This document shows positions 54,996-64,000 of a stretch of 64,000 bases of DNA, in pieces; positions within the stretch are counted from its first letter, which is position 1, and each line of letters begins with the position of its first letter. Position numbers and translations under genes: made by a program. The notes beneath the pieces were generated by a model. It ran no database searches. It saw only the letters and a program-made list of their open reading frames with translations, and had not been told where the DNA came from. Source of the stretch: Humulus lupulus (Eukaryota > Streptophyta > Magnoliopsida > Rosales > Cannabaceae); the NCBI RefSeq assembly GCF_963169125.1, contig NC_084801.1, positions 78,681,696-78,745,695 of the forward strand, written 5' to 3'.

Positions 54996-56177
54996 TAAAT
55001 ATTTACAGCATATAAGTGCAAACCAAGTCGACTAGACAACAAAATCTAGGTTTTAATACAATTATCGCTCAAAATCACTGGCTGTGGCAGCCAGACAGGC
55101 CAAACATATACGCGCCACTTCACACGCTCCATACTCATGGTTGGTCGACTTTCCCCTAGCTCTTACCTGCACCACAGAGCACCCGTGAGCCGAAGCCCAG
55201 CAAGAAAACCCTCAGAAGCAGACAACAAATGCACAACAAACACTTAGCATAAAAATAGTCTATCAATAGGCTAACCACGTACGGCCAAGCCGTCCCAGGT
55301 GCTTTACCAGGCCTTGGGTTCATGATCCACACCGTGAGGATATCCCAGGTATCCTTTAGGGTCTCGCCCTAGCAACTGGCACTTTACGTGCTCAACGCTG
55401 CTCCCAGCCCCTTGCTGCACTCAGCCTTGCAGTCCACGTGCCTAACGTCGATCCCAGCCCCTTGTTGTTCCCGGCCTTTCCAACCTCAGCCTGCACTGTT
55501 CCTGGCTCTTGCCGAACATTTACACATATGCAACCATAGCATAATAAAGCAAATACTAAACTTGAACAAATTCAATCAAAGGGCTATGCCCTGCAACACA
55601 TTCACATAGGGCTCAGCCCTGCACATAAGCTCTATGGAAATAGTGGTTTTCTTACCTGTAACCCGAGCTTCCCAAGCACCGAGATCACGAGCACAGTCCT
55701 CTATCCCGAGCCTAGGAGAAAACCTAGTCACAACGCAGGATAAAGGATTCCATTAATATTCGAGTAACGTTTTCCAGATATAATTCTAGCTTCCGGCACA
55801 TCGAATTCCACCAAACACAGTGGTGGAATCGATCCCGAGCACCCTAGTTTAGGTTCCCACGCTTAAGACCACCATTTAGTCAAAATTTCCCTTTTGAGTC
55901 GTGACCCGGCCCCAAAACAGAGGCTAAAACCTCCTGACGCCAATTTGAGCCGCGGCCCTGCACTATGGCGCCGCGGCGCTCCCCAGAGGTAGAGCCTCCC
56001 TGGCTCCTGAGCTTCGTATGGCCGTAGCACTCAAGAACAGAGGCGCGGCCCAACCCTTCGTGCCTAGAAAAAACACCATTTTCACCTCAAAAATCAGTCC
56101 AAGTATCCCCAAAATCAAACCAACAACCATAACTATTTATAACAATGGTTATACCATAGATTCAACAGCAAAACCCA
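54996..56177 (-). mobile_element. Chromovirus-like LTR, right piece (host of element A)
   Basis: It continues the LTR interrupted at 43372. It has the conserved block in reverse at about 55166-55207 (CACCACAGAGCACCCGTGAG), the 'ggtatcctttagggtctcgc' segment shared with the plus-strand LTRs, and a CpG-rich block 'ggcgccgcggcgctcc' at about 55970. Its start is missing: near 56177 it changes abruptly to plus-strand gag. Confidence 0.8.
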
Positions 56178-57951
56178 ACCTTGCCCAGTAGGTTGTCGTT
56201 GAGCAACCAGTACAGCCAGTAGAAGCACCAAGAACTTCCCGAGAGAAACCTATATCAGAAAGGTTTGGCGACCGGAATCAATCTATGTTCGAGGGGACCA
56301 CTGACCCATCAATGGCAGAGGAATGAATCAGCATCTTGGAAAGGCTCTTCGACTTCATTGGAACTATTGAGAGAGAGAATGTAGTTTACAAGACCTATAT
56401 GCTTAGAAAAGATGCCCGCATTCGGTGGTACACAACCTAGAAAGGGCTTACGGATGCATAGATTGAATGGCCAAAGTTCTTGACCTTGTTCAATGGAAAG
56501 TACTTTAGTCAGGAAGTGATCGAGCACAAAGTGGATTACTTCACTAATCTGAAGGAGGGAACGTCGAGCGTTTAGGACTATGTTCGAAAATTTGACCAGC
56601 TGTCTAGGTTCGCGAAGAACCAGGCTAACACTAAAGAGAATAAGATTTGGAGTTTTACGAAGGGCCTGCGTAGAGGCATTGCCAAGTGTGTAGACACTTG
56701 TTGGACAGGCCCAGAAACATATGTTGAGGCTCAGGAACGGGATCTTTGCCAAGAGTCTTGGACTATGTCGGACAAGCTAGAACCACAGAAGAAAGAAGAT
56801 AGGAGGTACACTCCCAACAACCCCAGAGAGTTTCAGGCCAATCAGAATGGTCCAAAGGGAAACTTTAACCCAAGGTTCGGCAAGAACTCTGGGAGAACAA
56901 ATAATCCAAGAGGCACAAGGTGGATTTTTGGGGGAAGTAACAAAAGAAAAGGGGGAACTCCCAATCAACTAATGGCTAGTCCCAACAATTAGCCTATACG
57001 TGAGTTTGAACACTGGCCACTGTGCAACCAGTGTAACCGACGCCATCGGGGCGAGTGTTAAGTTTGTTATAACTGTGGAAAGCCATGGTTCAATGGCAAG
57101 TACTTTAGTAAGGAACTGATCGAGCACAAAGTGAATGAGATCACTTATTTGAAGCAGGGAAAGTCGAACATTCAGGACAACATTCAAAAATTAGACCAGC
57201 TGTCTAGGTTCACGAAGAACCAGGTTAACACTAAAGAGAATATGATTTGGAGTTTTATGAAGGGCCTGCACAAAGACATTTCCCTGTGTGTAGAAACTAG
57301 TAGGACTAGCCAGAAACGTGTGCTGAGGCTGTGGAACGGACTCTTCACCAAGAGTGTTGGGCCATGTCAGACAAGCCAGAACCATAAAAGAACGAAGACA
57401 GCAGGTACACTCCCAACAACAACGGGCAACTTTAGGCCAATCAGAATGGTACAAGGGGAAAGGTCAACCCGAGGTTTGGCTAGAACTCAGGGAGAACAAA
57501 CAATCCAAGAGGCTCAAGGCCGATTGTTGGGGGAAATAACAATAGAAAATGGGGACCTCCTAATCAGGTAATGGATGGTCCCAACAAACAACCGAGACTT
57601 GAGTTGGAACAATGGCCACTTTGCAACAAGTGTAACCGACACCATCGGGGTGAGTTTGGGGTATGTTATAACTGTGGAAAGCCAGGGCAGTTTCCTAAAG
57701 TGCGCCGAATTCCAGCCAAGGGCAAGGAAATGACCAGTAAAAATAAATTGGAGCTTCGCCTTGAGTTTATGTACTTACGTAAAGTGGCAAAGGAGCTAGA
57801 CCATCTGATAAGTTTTCAGGTCAAATTTCTATCCCTAAACCACGACATATGCATTAATGGATACTGGTGCATCACGTTATTTTGTGTCTGCATCCTTTGT
57901 GGAAAAATTTAATAGAATGCCTGAGCCTATGCCTGTTATTTGTGGGGTATC
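56178..57951 (+). pseudogene. Duplicated-gag chromovirus fragment (element G)
   Basis: It is homologous to element F. First capsid: 'ISILERLFDFIGTIERENVV', 'WPKFLTLFNGKYFSQEVIEH', 'DYVRKFDQLSRFAKNQANTK'. First zinc knuckle near 57020-57085 ('CNQCNRRHRGEC', 'CYNCGKPW'). It passes straight into a second capsid at about 57087 ('FNGKYFSKELIEHKVNEITY'), then a second zinc knuckle near 57619-57690 ('CNKCNRHHRGEFGVCYNCGK') and a protease start with DTGAS near 57856-57870 in another frame. The repeat unit is about 600 bp, as in F. Stops and shifts inactivate it. Element B interrupts it in protease. Confidence 0.88.
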
Positions 57952-58553
57952 TGTTGACCCTGATTTTGGCCAACTAACACGGAGTCAAATATGCTTGATT
58001 TGGGCAAACACGTTGGAAAGAATGTGATGATGAAACAATAAAGAACACAAGAGTTTATAGTGGTTCGGCCCCAGAATCTAATAATAACCTACGTCCACTT
58101 GAATTGTTATTGATATAGGATTGAAAGGAGTGATCAAAGAACTAGGGTTCAATGAGTTTCACCAACCTCTGAAGAACAATACAATATATCAAATAGGATA
58201 ACTCTAATCTCCAGTGATTAGAAAGCAAAAAAGAAGAAGAAAAAGATCCTTTTCCTTGAGCCCTCCTTCTCTTTTTATAGGCTCAAGGAGGATTTACATT
58301 AATTTGTCACAGATATTATTCCCTAAATAATCGGATATTCAGGAAATCATGGGAGATAATTTCGGATACTATCATAACTGCATAAGATCTTCTCCGCGTA
58401 TAGCATGCGTACGACCAGGCTGGTCGCATGAAGAGAGCAAACGTCGTGACTCTAGATGTCTTCCTGGTCGATGGTCGAGCATGAATTTTGCCAGATGTTA
58501 GCCACGTGTACTAAATGTTTTCCATGTCATCCATGCTTATTTTTTGGATAACA
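57952..58553 (-). mobile_element. 3' LTR of element B (602 bp)
   Basis: The plus strand starts TGTTGACCC and ends GGATAACA, matching the A LTRs along its length with more differences, including in the 'ctggtcg' repeats near 58420-58470. The complement of a TATA box, 'ctttttatagg', is near 58271. Confidence 0.9.
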
Positions 58554-58566
58554 TTTGCCCCCCAAG
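58554..58566 (-). other. 3' polypurine tract of element B
   Basis: The minus strand reads CTTGGGGGGCAAA directly before the 3' LTR. Its core CTTGGGGGGCA is identical to the internal tract at 62373-62386. Confidence 0.88.
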
Positions 58567-58786
58567 TTTGTTTAGTGCGACGAGCAATAAAGAAACTTTA
58601 AGGAAACAACCGTTCATATCCCCATGATGTCTGTCAGAATCCCCGTGCGTTTTTTAAAACCGTGACATAATTATGTCTAATCAAGCCCTTTCAGTTTTCA
58701 AGAAACAAATTGACGGCTTATACACTTCCCCACGTTTCAAGAATTAAAAGTAATGATTGCTACTTTTTGGCCATACCTCGGTCCCC

Positions 58787-58793
58787 ATAAATA
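58787..58793 (+). promoter_or_regulatory. TATA-like box of antisense gene B
   Basis: ATAAATA in 'ccccataaataccttcc' aligns with the element A box. A 5' UTR intron is predicted downstream, from donor GT at 58955 to acceptor AG at 59394, ending five bases before the ATG. Confidence 0.5.
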
Positions 58794-59399
58794 CCTTCCT
58801 TTTCTTCTTTATAAATTTTTTTCTTACCATCTTTGTCAAGAACTTCAAGAACCTTGCCTTGAGAGTACAGAGCTTCGAAACCAGTCAGTCGCTTAGCTAA
58901 GGATTTCTCTGACTTGAACTTTTCATTCTCTTCTGAATCTCCGTCTTCGCCCAGGTAATCGCTTTGTCTTTTTAAACTTTTCATTATGCCATGCATAACG
59001 TTTCTTGGTTCTGTAATTTCTGTGTTCTTGAATAGGGTTTTATGAGGATCTTTTTGTATAAACCTTCCATTGGTTCAAGGGCGTCTTTATGCTTTGTATA
59101 GGTTCGGACTTAGTTTGATAGTAAGGATCATAGGTTTAGGGCGTAAGATCGACGTAAAAATTCAATCTTTAAGCTAGGTGAAAAAACTGGGCTTTTTCCC
59201 GCCCTTTAGGAGTCGAAACAGTTCTCTTTCAGAAAACAGTTTATTTCCATTCTTGATCCATTTTTCAAATCGTTAGTGTCGAATCTTAGTGTAGGAGTAA
59301 GATGCTGCTAGTTTTTTAGATGCGAGCAACATTATCCCAATCTTCCATACTACTTCGCAGACTATGTCTTATCTCCTCCATTGTCTATTTGCAGTTCAT

Positions 59400-61988
59400 A
59401 TGCAAGACCCTTGGGTAGGAGAAAGACCAATTGAAGACGACCTCTTGGCCTAACTACTTGAAGGCGAAGCGAACCCATCTACTTTGATACCAGAAATCTC
59501 TTTTTCTCGCCCTAACGAAAACAAAAGCTCGAAAAAGGAAAAAACCTAACTCCCTAGGCCAGCCTCCTACTGATGCCCCCACGACCAGTGGTCGAGGCAA
59601 ATTCGCTCCAAAGACCAATGTTCAAAGGCGTGCCCGTCCTCGCCATGTTGACCAGCCAGCCGTTGCGTGGCACATCGTCCCTCAAAATACGGTGACACTG
59701 CAGATGATTGCCAACTATTTAAACAGATACAATCTGACCAGCGAGCCAACCTGCCAGGCGGGGCTTACAATGCCTAGTCAAGGTTCCACATTGAGGCAGG
59801 TGCCACCCTGCCTTTTCACTCATTTTTTCAGGGGGTGGCTAATTACTTCGGAGTAGCCCCCTTTCAAATCACCCTGAATGGATATAGAATGCTGGCCGTA
59901 CTCTATATCCTTTATAAGCTCAAAAAATGGCCAGTACCTTCCCCCCACGAGGTCAATTTTCTATTTGACCTTAAGTCCATCCCTAACCAAGATGGTACGG
60001 GGTTTTTTCACTTCTGCCATCAAGAATCTAGACGCACTTTTTTGTTCGATACCACCCAAATCTCTAATGTGGGGAAGTATCACCATGAATACTTCCTCAC
60101 TCCTGACCTTGCTGCGGACAACCTGGCCTTCACCCGAGGAGGTAAAAATTCTTACACGAGTAGCTTCTTTACTTAGTGTTTTTCTGTCATAATATCTTGA
60201 CATCCATCGTGTTCCAGGCCCATGGTTACGTCCAACCCCTACTCCAGGGATGAATTCAAGGGAAACACTCTTAGCCAGCATGCCAAATGCTGACAACAGT
60301 GTAAAAAACTTAGTCAACGAGGCAAACCTTAAGCTGGTCGGCCTTTGGGGCTCCCAATCTGCGACGAATGAACCCTCAGCGGGTGGTGTTCAAGCCGATG
60401 TGGAACCCGAACAGGAACCCGAGCAGCAACCTCAGGCGCCTCCTTGGAGGCGGCCAACTGGGGTTACGATTAGGGAACATGCCGTCGCCCCCCGAGCGGA
60501 GAAACCTTCAGTCCCTAAGGGCAAGGGGAAACAAAAGGCTGTCGAGCCAACCAAACTTTCTGACGATTCGTCAGATGTAAACGATACAATAATCTCGCTT
60601 TTATATAATTCGCCAATTCCCTCTCATCTATTTGATGGGGACGGAAACTTTAGGAATGCTCCCTCTTTAAACTCAGATTTCTTCCAGGAACTAGGTGGTT
60701 CAGTAAATAATGCTACAACCAGTAGTTGTAGCCCGGGTACTTTACTTGGAATCCTTTTAATTTTATCCCTGTTCCCCCTATGACCATTTAGTCTCACTGC
60801 TCGAGTTGTTTCCCTTTGTACAGGTATGGACTCTAAGGATGTCTTCACTCATTAAGAGGCTGTCGCTGCCTCTTCTGTCCTGGAGGTGGTCGCTGCCTCT
60901 TCTGTCCTGGAGGTGGTCGCTGCCTCTTCTGTCCCAAAGAAGGACAGCAAGAGGACTCGAGGGGAAAGCAGCAAGACCCCATCGAAGAAGGCTCGAATAG
61001 ACGATGCCCTAGCTGCCGCCCCTTCCAAGGAGAACACGACACCTCCGCCCCCCACCGAGCAGTCGACTCCCACGATTATCAATCCACAGCCATCGTCTAG
61101 GGCTACTGACAAGGAGACATTGGATAACTTGCCCGAAGGCTCCCTGTCCATCGTCGTGGTCGGGTCAGCCCAAGAGAGGATATATAAGCTTTCGAAGCAC
61201 AGACGCAGCCAGGCTGCCATCACTGAAACTACCTCAATGGAGGTCGACCAAATCATCAACAGAGGGTTGAATGAGATAGTCAGTGTAAGTCATCTCCTGC
61301 TACTTCATCATTTATGTCTAACTTCTTTTCCTTACTTTATCTCGTTCTTTATTTTCAGGGGTTGTTATCTTTAACTGCTGGCTGGCGTCGTGCTGGGGTG
61401 TTGGTTTCTCGGGGAAATAACTTTGACTCCAGGCTTGCCCAGGCTAAGCAAGCATTCGAGGCTGAGAACAACAAGCTGCTCGAGGAGAACAAGGAGCTGT
61501 CCAAGCTAAATGAACAACTATGCGAGGGCCAAGCTACTCTCACCAAGGAGCTTCAGGACAGCCAAGGGGCCTTGAAGAAAGCCAACGAGGACAGGCATAA
61601 ATGGAGGGAAAGTTCTGTACTTGTCACCCAAGAGTGTAAGCAGCTTACACTCGATCTGACCACCAGCAGGGATGAGGCGAAGAAGCTCGAGGAGCGAGTG
61701 CAGGAGCTTGAGGGGCGACTGCAGGAGCTCAAGGCGGAAGGGGCCAAGAGTTTGAAGAGGTACAAGGAAGCTACCCACCTCTGCTTCTACGAGTTCTGGA
61801 AGCACAACCGAGAGGCCAACTTCAACTACTTGTCCGAGCTGTTGAAGATGACTCTGATGGCGCAGTGCGCCATTCAATTGGAGGCAGAGGAGAAGGCTAA
61901 GGCTAAGGCTCCTGTTGCTGATGCTGAAGCTGGTCCTCCTACTGACCAGGGCACTACCCCTAATCCTCAAGACCCTCCTGCTCAGTAA
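59400..61988 (+). pseudogene. Antisense accessory gene of element B, same four-exon structure
   Basis: Predicted exons: 59400-60141, 60218-60736, 60824-61284, 61359-61988; introns 76, 87 and 74 bp. Every junction corresponds to one in the A gene, for example both second exons begin GCCCATGGTTACGTCC. Exon 1 is dead: a TAA at codon 18 (CAG in A), further stops, and a deletion near 59720. The Transposase_28-like core survives at 59830-60000 ('ANYFGVAPFQITLNGYRMLA'). Exon 4 is a heptad-rich coiled coil ('LEENKELSKLNEQLCEGQAT') ending 'LCFYEFWKHNREANFNYLSE', matching the A C-terminus. Intron 2 contains a stop here, so unlike A it must be removed. Confidence 0.75.
60863..60943 (+). repeat. 27-bp minisatellite in exon 3 of the B antisense gene
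   Basis: Three units start near 60864, 60891 and 60918, encoding repeats of about 'VAASSVLEV'. The first two are nearly identical. The A copy has no such array, so it expanded after the copies separated. Confidence 0.85.
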
Positions 61989-62261
61989 ATTTTTTTTCTT
62001 TTGTTTTGTTTTCATGGCCCACGGTTCTATTTGTAAAGACAATTTATTTTTATTGCTGCAAGGGCAGCTTTTTTACTTATAACTGAACAATTACATCCGA
62101 GCAGTACTGCTCGCGGTGCAAACGCTTTTTACTTTTAATTGAACAATTACATCCGAGCAATACTGCTGACGGTGTAAAATATTGCCTTATTGATATTATA
62201 ATGTTTCTTTATTATAATATCTGTTCGCATGACCGAACTTAGCATAGTACTTTGGTTTGAT

Positions 62262-62501
62262 TTAACAAAACATAAATTTTGAAAAATACTCTAAGTACTG
62301 TAGCATGCTTTCACTCATTTTGTTCATGTGTTTACATACCCTTTGGTATGCTTTGCTATCGATGCACCTTATGTGCCCCCCAAGTGATCGAGGAGCTTTA
62401 GGTCCTTGGTTACTTGCCTTGACCACAACCTGTGCGAACATTGCTGCTCGGTAGGAAACGTTACACTTATAATATAGCAAAACAACACACGTAATGAACA
62501 A
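62262..62501 (-). other. Small minus-strand frame conserved with element A
   Basis: It is the counterpart of the 47680-47970 frame, with the same ungapped 58-residue core ('KASNQGPKAPRSLGGHIR', 'YQRVCKHMNKMSESMLQYLE'). It holds the internal polypurine tract (62373-62386). The rest of the 61989-62719 spacer includes a repeated phrase 'gaacaattacatccgagca' (near 62083 and 62141) and no other feature. Confidence 0.35.
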
Positions 62502-62719
62502 ATACTTGTAAAAATAAATTTACAATGGTTGGCAAGAATGACTGGCTGCGCACAGTCCCTTATAATCTCGTATTAAAAATGGACTAAACATGTCTTTACG
62601 AATGATCTTAAAAAAGATCTTACACTTATAAGTGCTTAGCCATACAACGTGGCAAACCCTTTTTCGAAACTTGTAAAAAGTAAAAATTAATACAAGCCAG
62701 CCCTTTTAAAAAGGACTGT

Positions 62720-63405
62720 TCATTGGTAGTACTTGCACAGGTGTTCATCGTTCCAATAGCGTGGAACGAGATCTCCATTTAAGCGTGCAAGTTTGTAGGT
62801 GCCCGAATGAAGGACTTCTTCAATCTGGTAAGGTCCTTCCCAGTTTGGTTTGAGTACTCCAGCAGTTGGGTCGCGGGTATTCAAGAAAACTCGTCGTAGC
62901 ACTAGGTTACCGACGTTGAATTTCCTTTCTTTCACCTTTGAGTTAAAATACCGGGCGACCTTTTGCTGGTATGCAGCAACTCGGAGTTGGGCTCTTTCTC
63001 GTATTTCTTCAATTGAGTCTAGGGACTCCATCTTGAGTTGGCACTTCTGGCTCTGGTCGTATGTAATGCGTCGATGTGAGGGGAGATCTAATTCGACAGG
63101 TAACATGGCTTCATATCCATATGCTAAGGAAAACGGGGTATGCCCTGCCGCTGTTCGATGAGAAGTTCTATACGACCAGAGGACTTCGGGCAATTGTTCT
63201 GGCCATGCTCCTTTAGTGTCTTCAAGTCTTTTCTTCAAGGTGTCCTTAAGCGTTTTATTCACTGCTTCGACCTACCCATTTGCTTGTGGATGCGCAACTG
63301 AAGAAAAGCTTTTGATAATCTTGTGCCTTTCGCAGAAGTCGGTAAATAAGTCACTGTCAAATTGGGTTCCGCTGTCTGAGACAATCTTTCGAGGCAAACC
63401 ATATC
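62720..63405 (-). pseudogene. Integrase C-terminal part of element B, interrupted
   Basis: Open from 63262 on the minus strand: 'KTLKDTLKKRLEDTKGAWPE', 'SYRTSHRTAAGHTPFSLAYG', 'NSKVKERKFNVGNLVLRRVF', 'NWEGPYQIEEVLHSGTYKL'. Just upstream the catalytic-Glu motif reads QANG*VEA: a TAG at 63272-63274 replaces the CAG present in A, beside the Glu. The second catalytic Asp region is partly present to 63405, where an LTR cuts the gene after 'cgaggcaaaccatatc'. Confidence 0.9.
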
Positions 63406-64000
63406 TGTAACGACCCCAATTCAATAATAAGGCTTAAGGGCCTTGATTAGTGTGCTTGGAGGGCATAATGGGAATTATGTGTGATTTTAATTATTAAGAT
63501 GCATGATTGTGAGTTAAAGCATGTTATATGATTATCTGAATACTTAAGATGCATGACTATGTGTATTAGTATGCATGCAGGCCCTGATTAGGTTAGAAGG
63601 GCGTAATCGTAATTTTGGCCATTATGGGCATAACTGTATTGATATATGTGATAATTGTCGAGACCACATTGTTATGTGGATATATCTGAGATCTGTGACT
63701 CGAGACGATCCTAGTGAGCAAAGTAGCGAAAATGTCATGGCGGGGATTTATACCTGGCTCAGGGTGAGCTTACGGGTATAAATGGGGATTTAGCGAATAT
63801 ACTGGAGTCTATTTTGACATTGAGGAATATTATTAATGGTTAATTAGGTATCGAGAATTAAATGGGAAATATTAGAGACACTCGAGAAGTTAGCGGGAAT
63901 TGGGTAAAATGACTAAAATGCCCTTAAGTGGATTAAAGGGTTTAGATTTAATAGGGAGGGCATAATGGTCATTTGGCTTACATGAGTTAAGTATTACCAA
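63406..64000 (+). mobile_element. Start of a chromovirus-like LTR inserted in element B
   Basis: TGTAACGACCCC followed by 'aaggcttaagggccttgatt' and 'gtgcttggagggcataatgg' is the family LTR start. The expected target duplication is ATATC (63401-63405). The window ends inside it. Confidence 0.88.

Larger units (their letters stand above)
57952..63405 (-). mobile_element. Tat-lineage element B, same family as A (partly in window)
   Basis: On the minus strand it has a 3' LTR (57952-58553), polypurine tract, the opposite-strand accessory gene, an internal polypurine tract and the integrase C-terminal part, in the same order and spacing as A. The likely target duplication on the left is GTATC (57947-57951), inside the protease of element G. 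Integrase is interrupted at 63405 by another LTR, and the remainder is beyond the window. Protein identity to A in integrase is high but many synonymous and non-synonymous differences are visible. Confidence 0.9.

Overview
This window is repeat-dense, heterochromatin-like nuclear DNA from a flowering plant. The evidence is the set of plant-specific elements: Ty3/gypsy chromovirus LTRs and gag-pol remnants with a tRNA-iMet type primer site, Tat-lineage gypsy elements with two RNase H domains, and a Cassandra-type TRIM whose LTR carries a 5S rRNA-like segment. The style resembles Rosales genomes such as hop or hemp, but the species cannot be named from the sequence. I see no convincing host protein gene, tRNA gene or CRISPR array. 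Nearly every base can be assigned to a retrotransposon or its remains.

Layout. 1-6586: a minus-strand chromovirus-like 5' LTR (E1), then the LTR of a plus-strand element (D) split by a solo LTR with perfect 5-bp target duplications. 6587-11276: the decayed gag-pol of D, split by an AT-rich solo LTR. 11277-18456: a minus-strand chromovirus pol with LTR remains, a Tat LTR fragment, and two plus-strand LTRs with rearranged flanks. 18457-22437: a gag remnant split by a 2.6-kb solo LTR. 22438-27979: 5' LTR, gag, protease, RT and RNase H of a dead plus-strand Tat element (C). 27980-36200: chromovirus gag/protease remnants split by two more solo LTRs. 36201-37954: an unassigned LTR-like stretch. 37955-42529: remains of a minus-strand Tat element (C'), with an antisense gene remnant. 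42530-43195: the Cassandra-type TRIM. 43373-54995: a complete 11.6-kb minus-strand Tat-like element (A) inserted into an older LTR. 56178-57951: a second copy of the duplicated-gag chromovirus family. 57952-63405: a second minus-strand element of the A family (B). 63406-64000: the start of another chromovirus-like LTR that interrupts B.

The most interesting content is in A and B. Between pol and the 3' LTR, on the strand opposite to gag-pol, both carry what looks like a complete intron-containing gene: TATA-like box, 5' UTR intron of about 435 bp directly before the ATG, four coding exons, and three short introns at matching positions in two clearly diverged copies. The product would be about 795 residues, with an N-terminal domain of the 'putative gypsy type transposon' kind (Pfam Transposase_28) and a C-terminal coiled coil. 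A more distant homologue lies in C'. This antisense cassette is bracketed by two near-identical polypurine tracts. Other notable points are a tandem duplication inside gag giving two zinc knuckles, shared by two copies; a TRIM in which one LTR has lost its 5S-like segment; and inactivating stops in A and B that all fit C-to-T change, mostly at CG and CHG sites.
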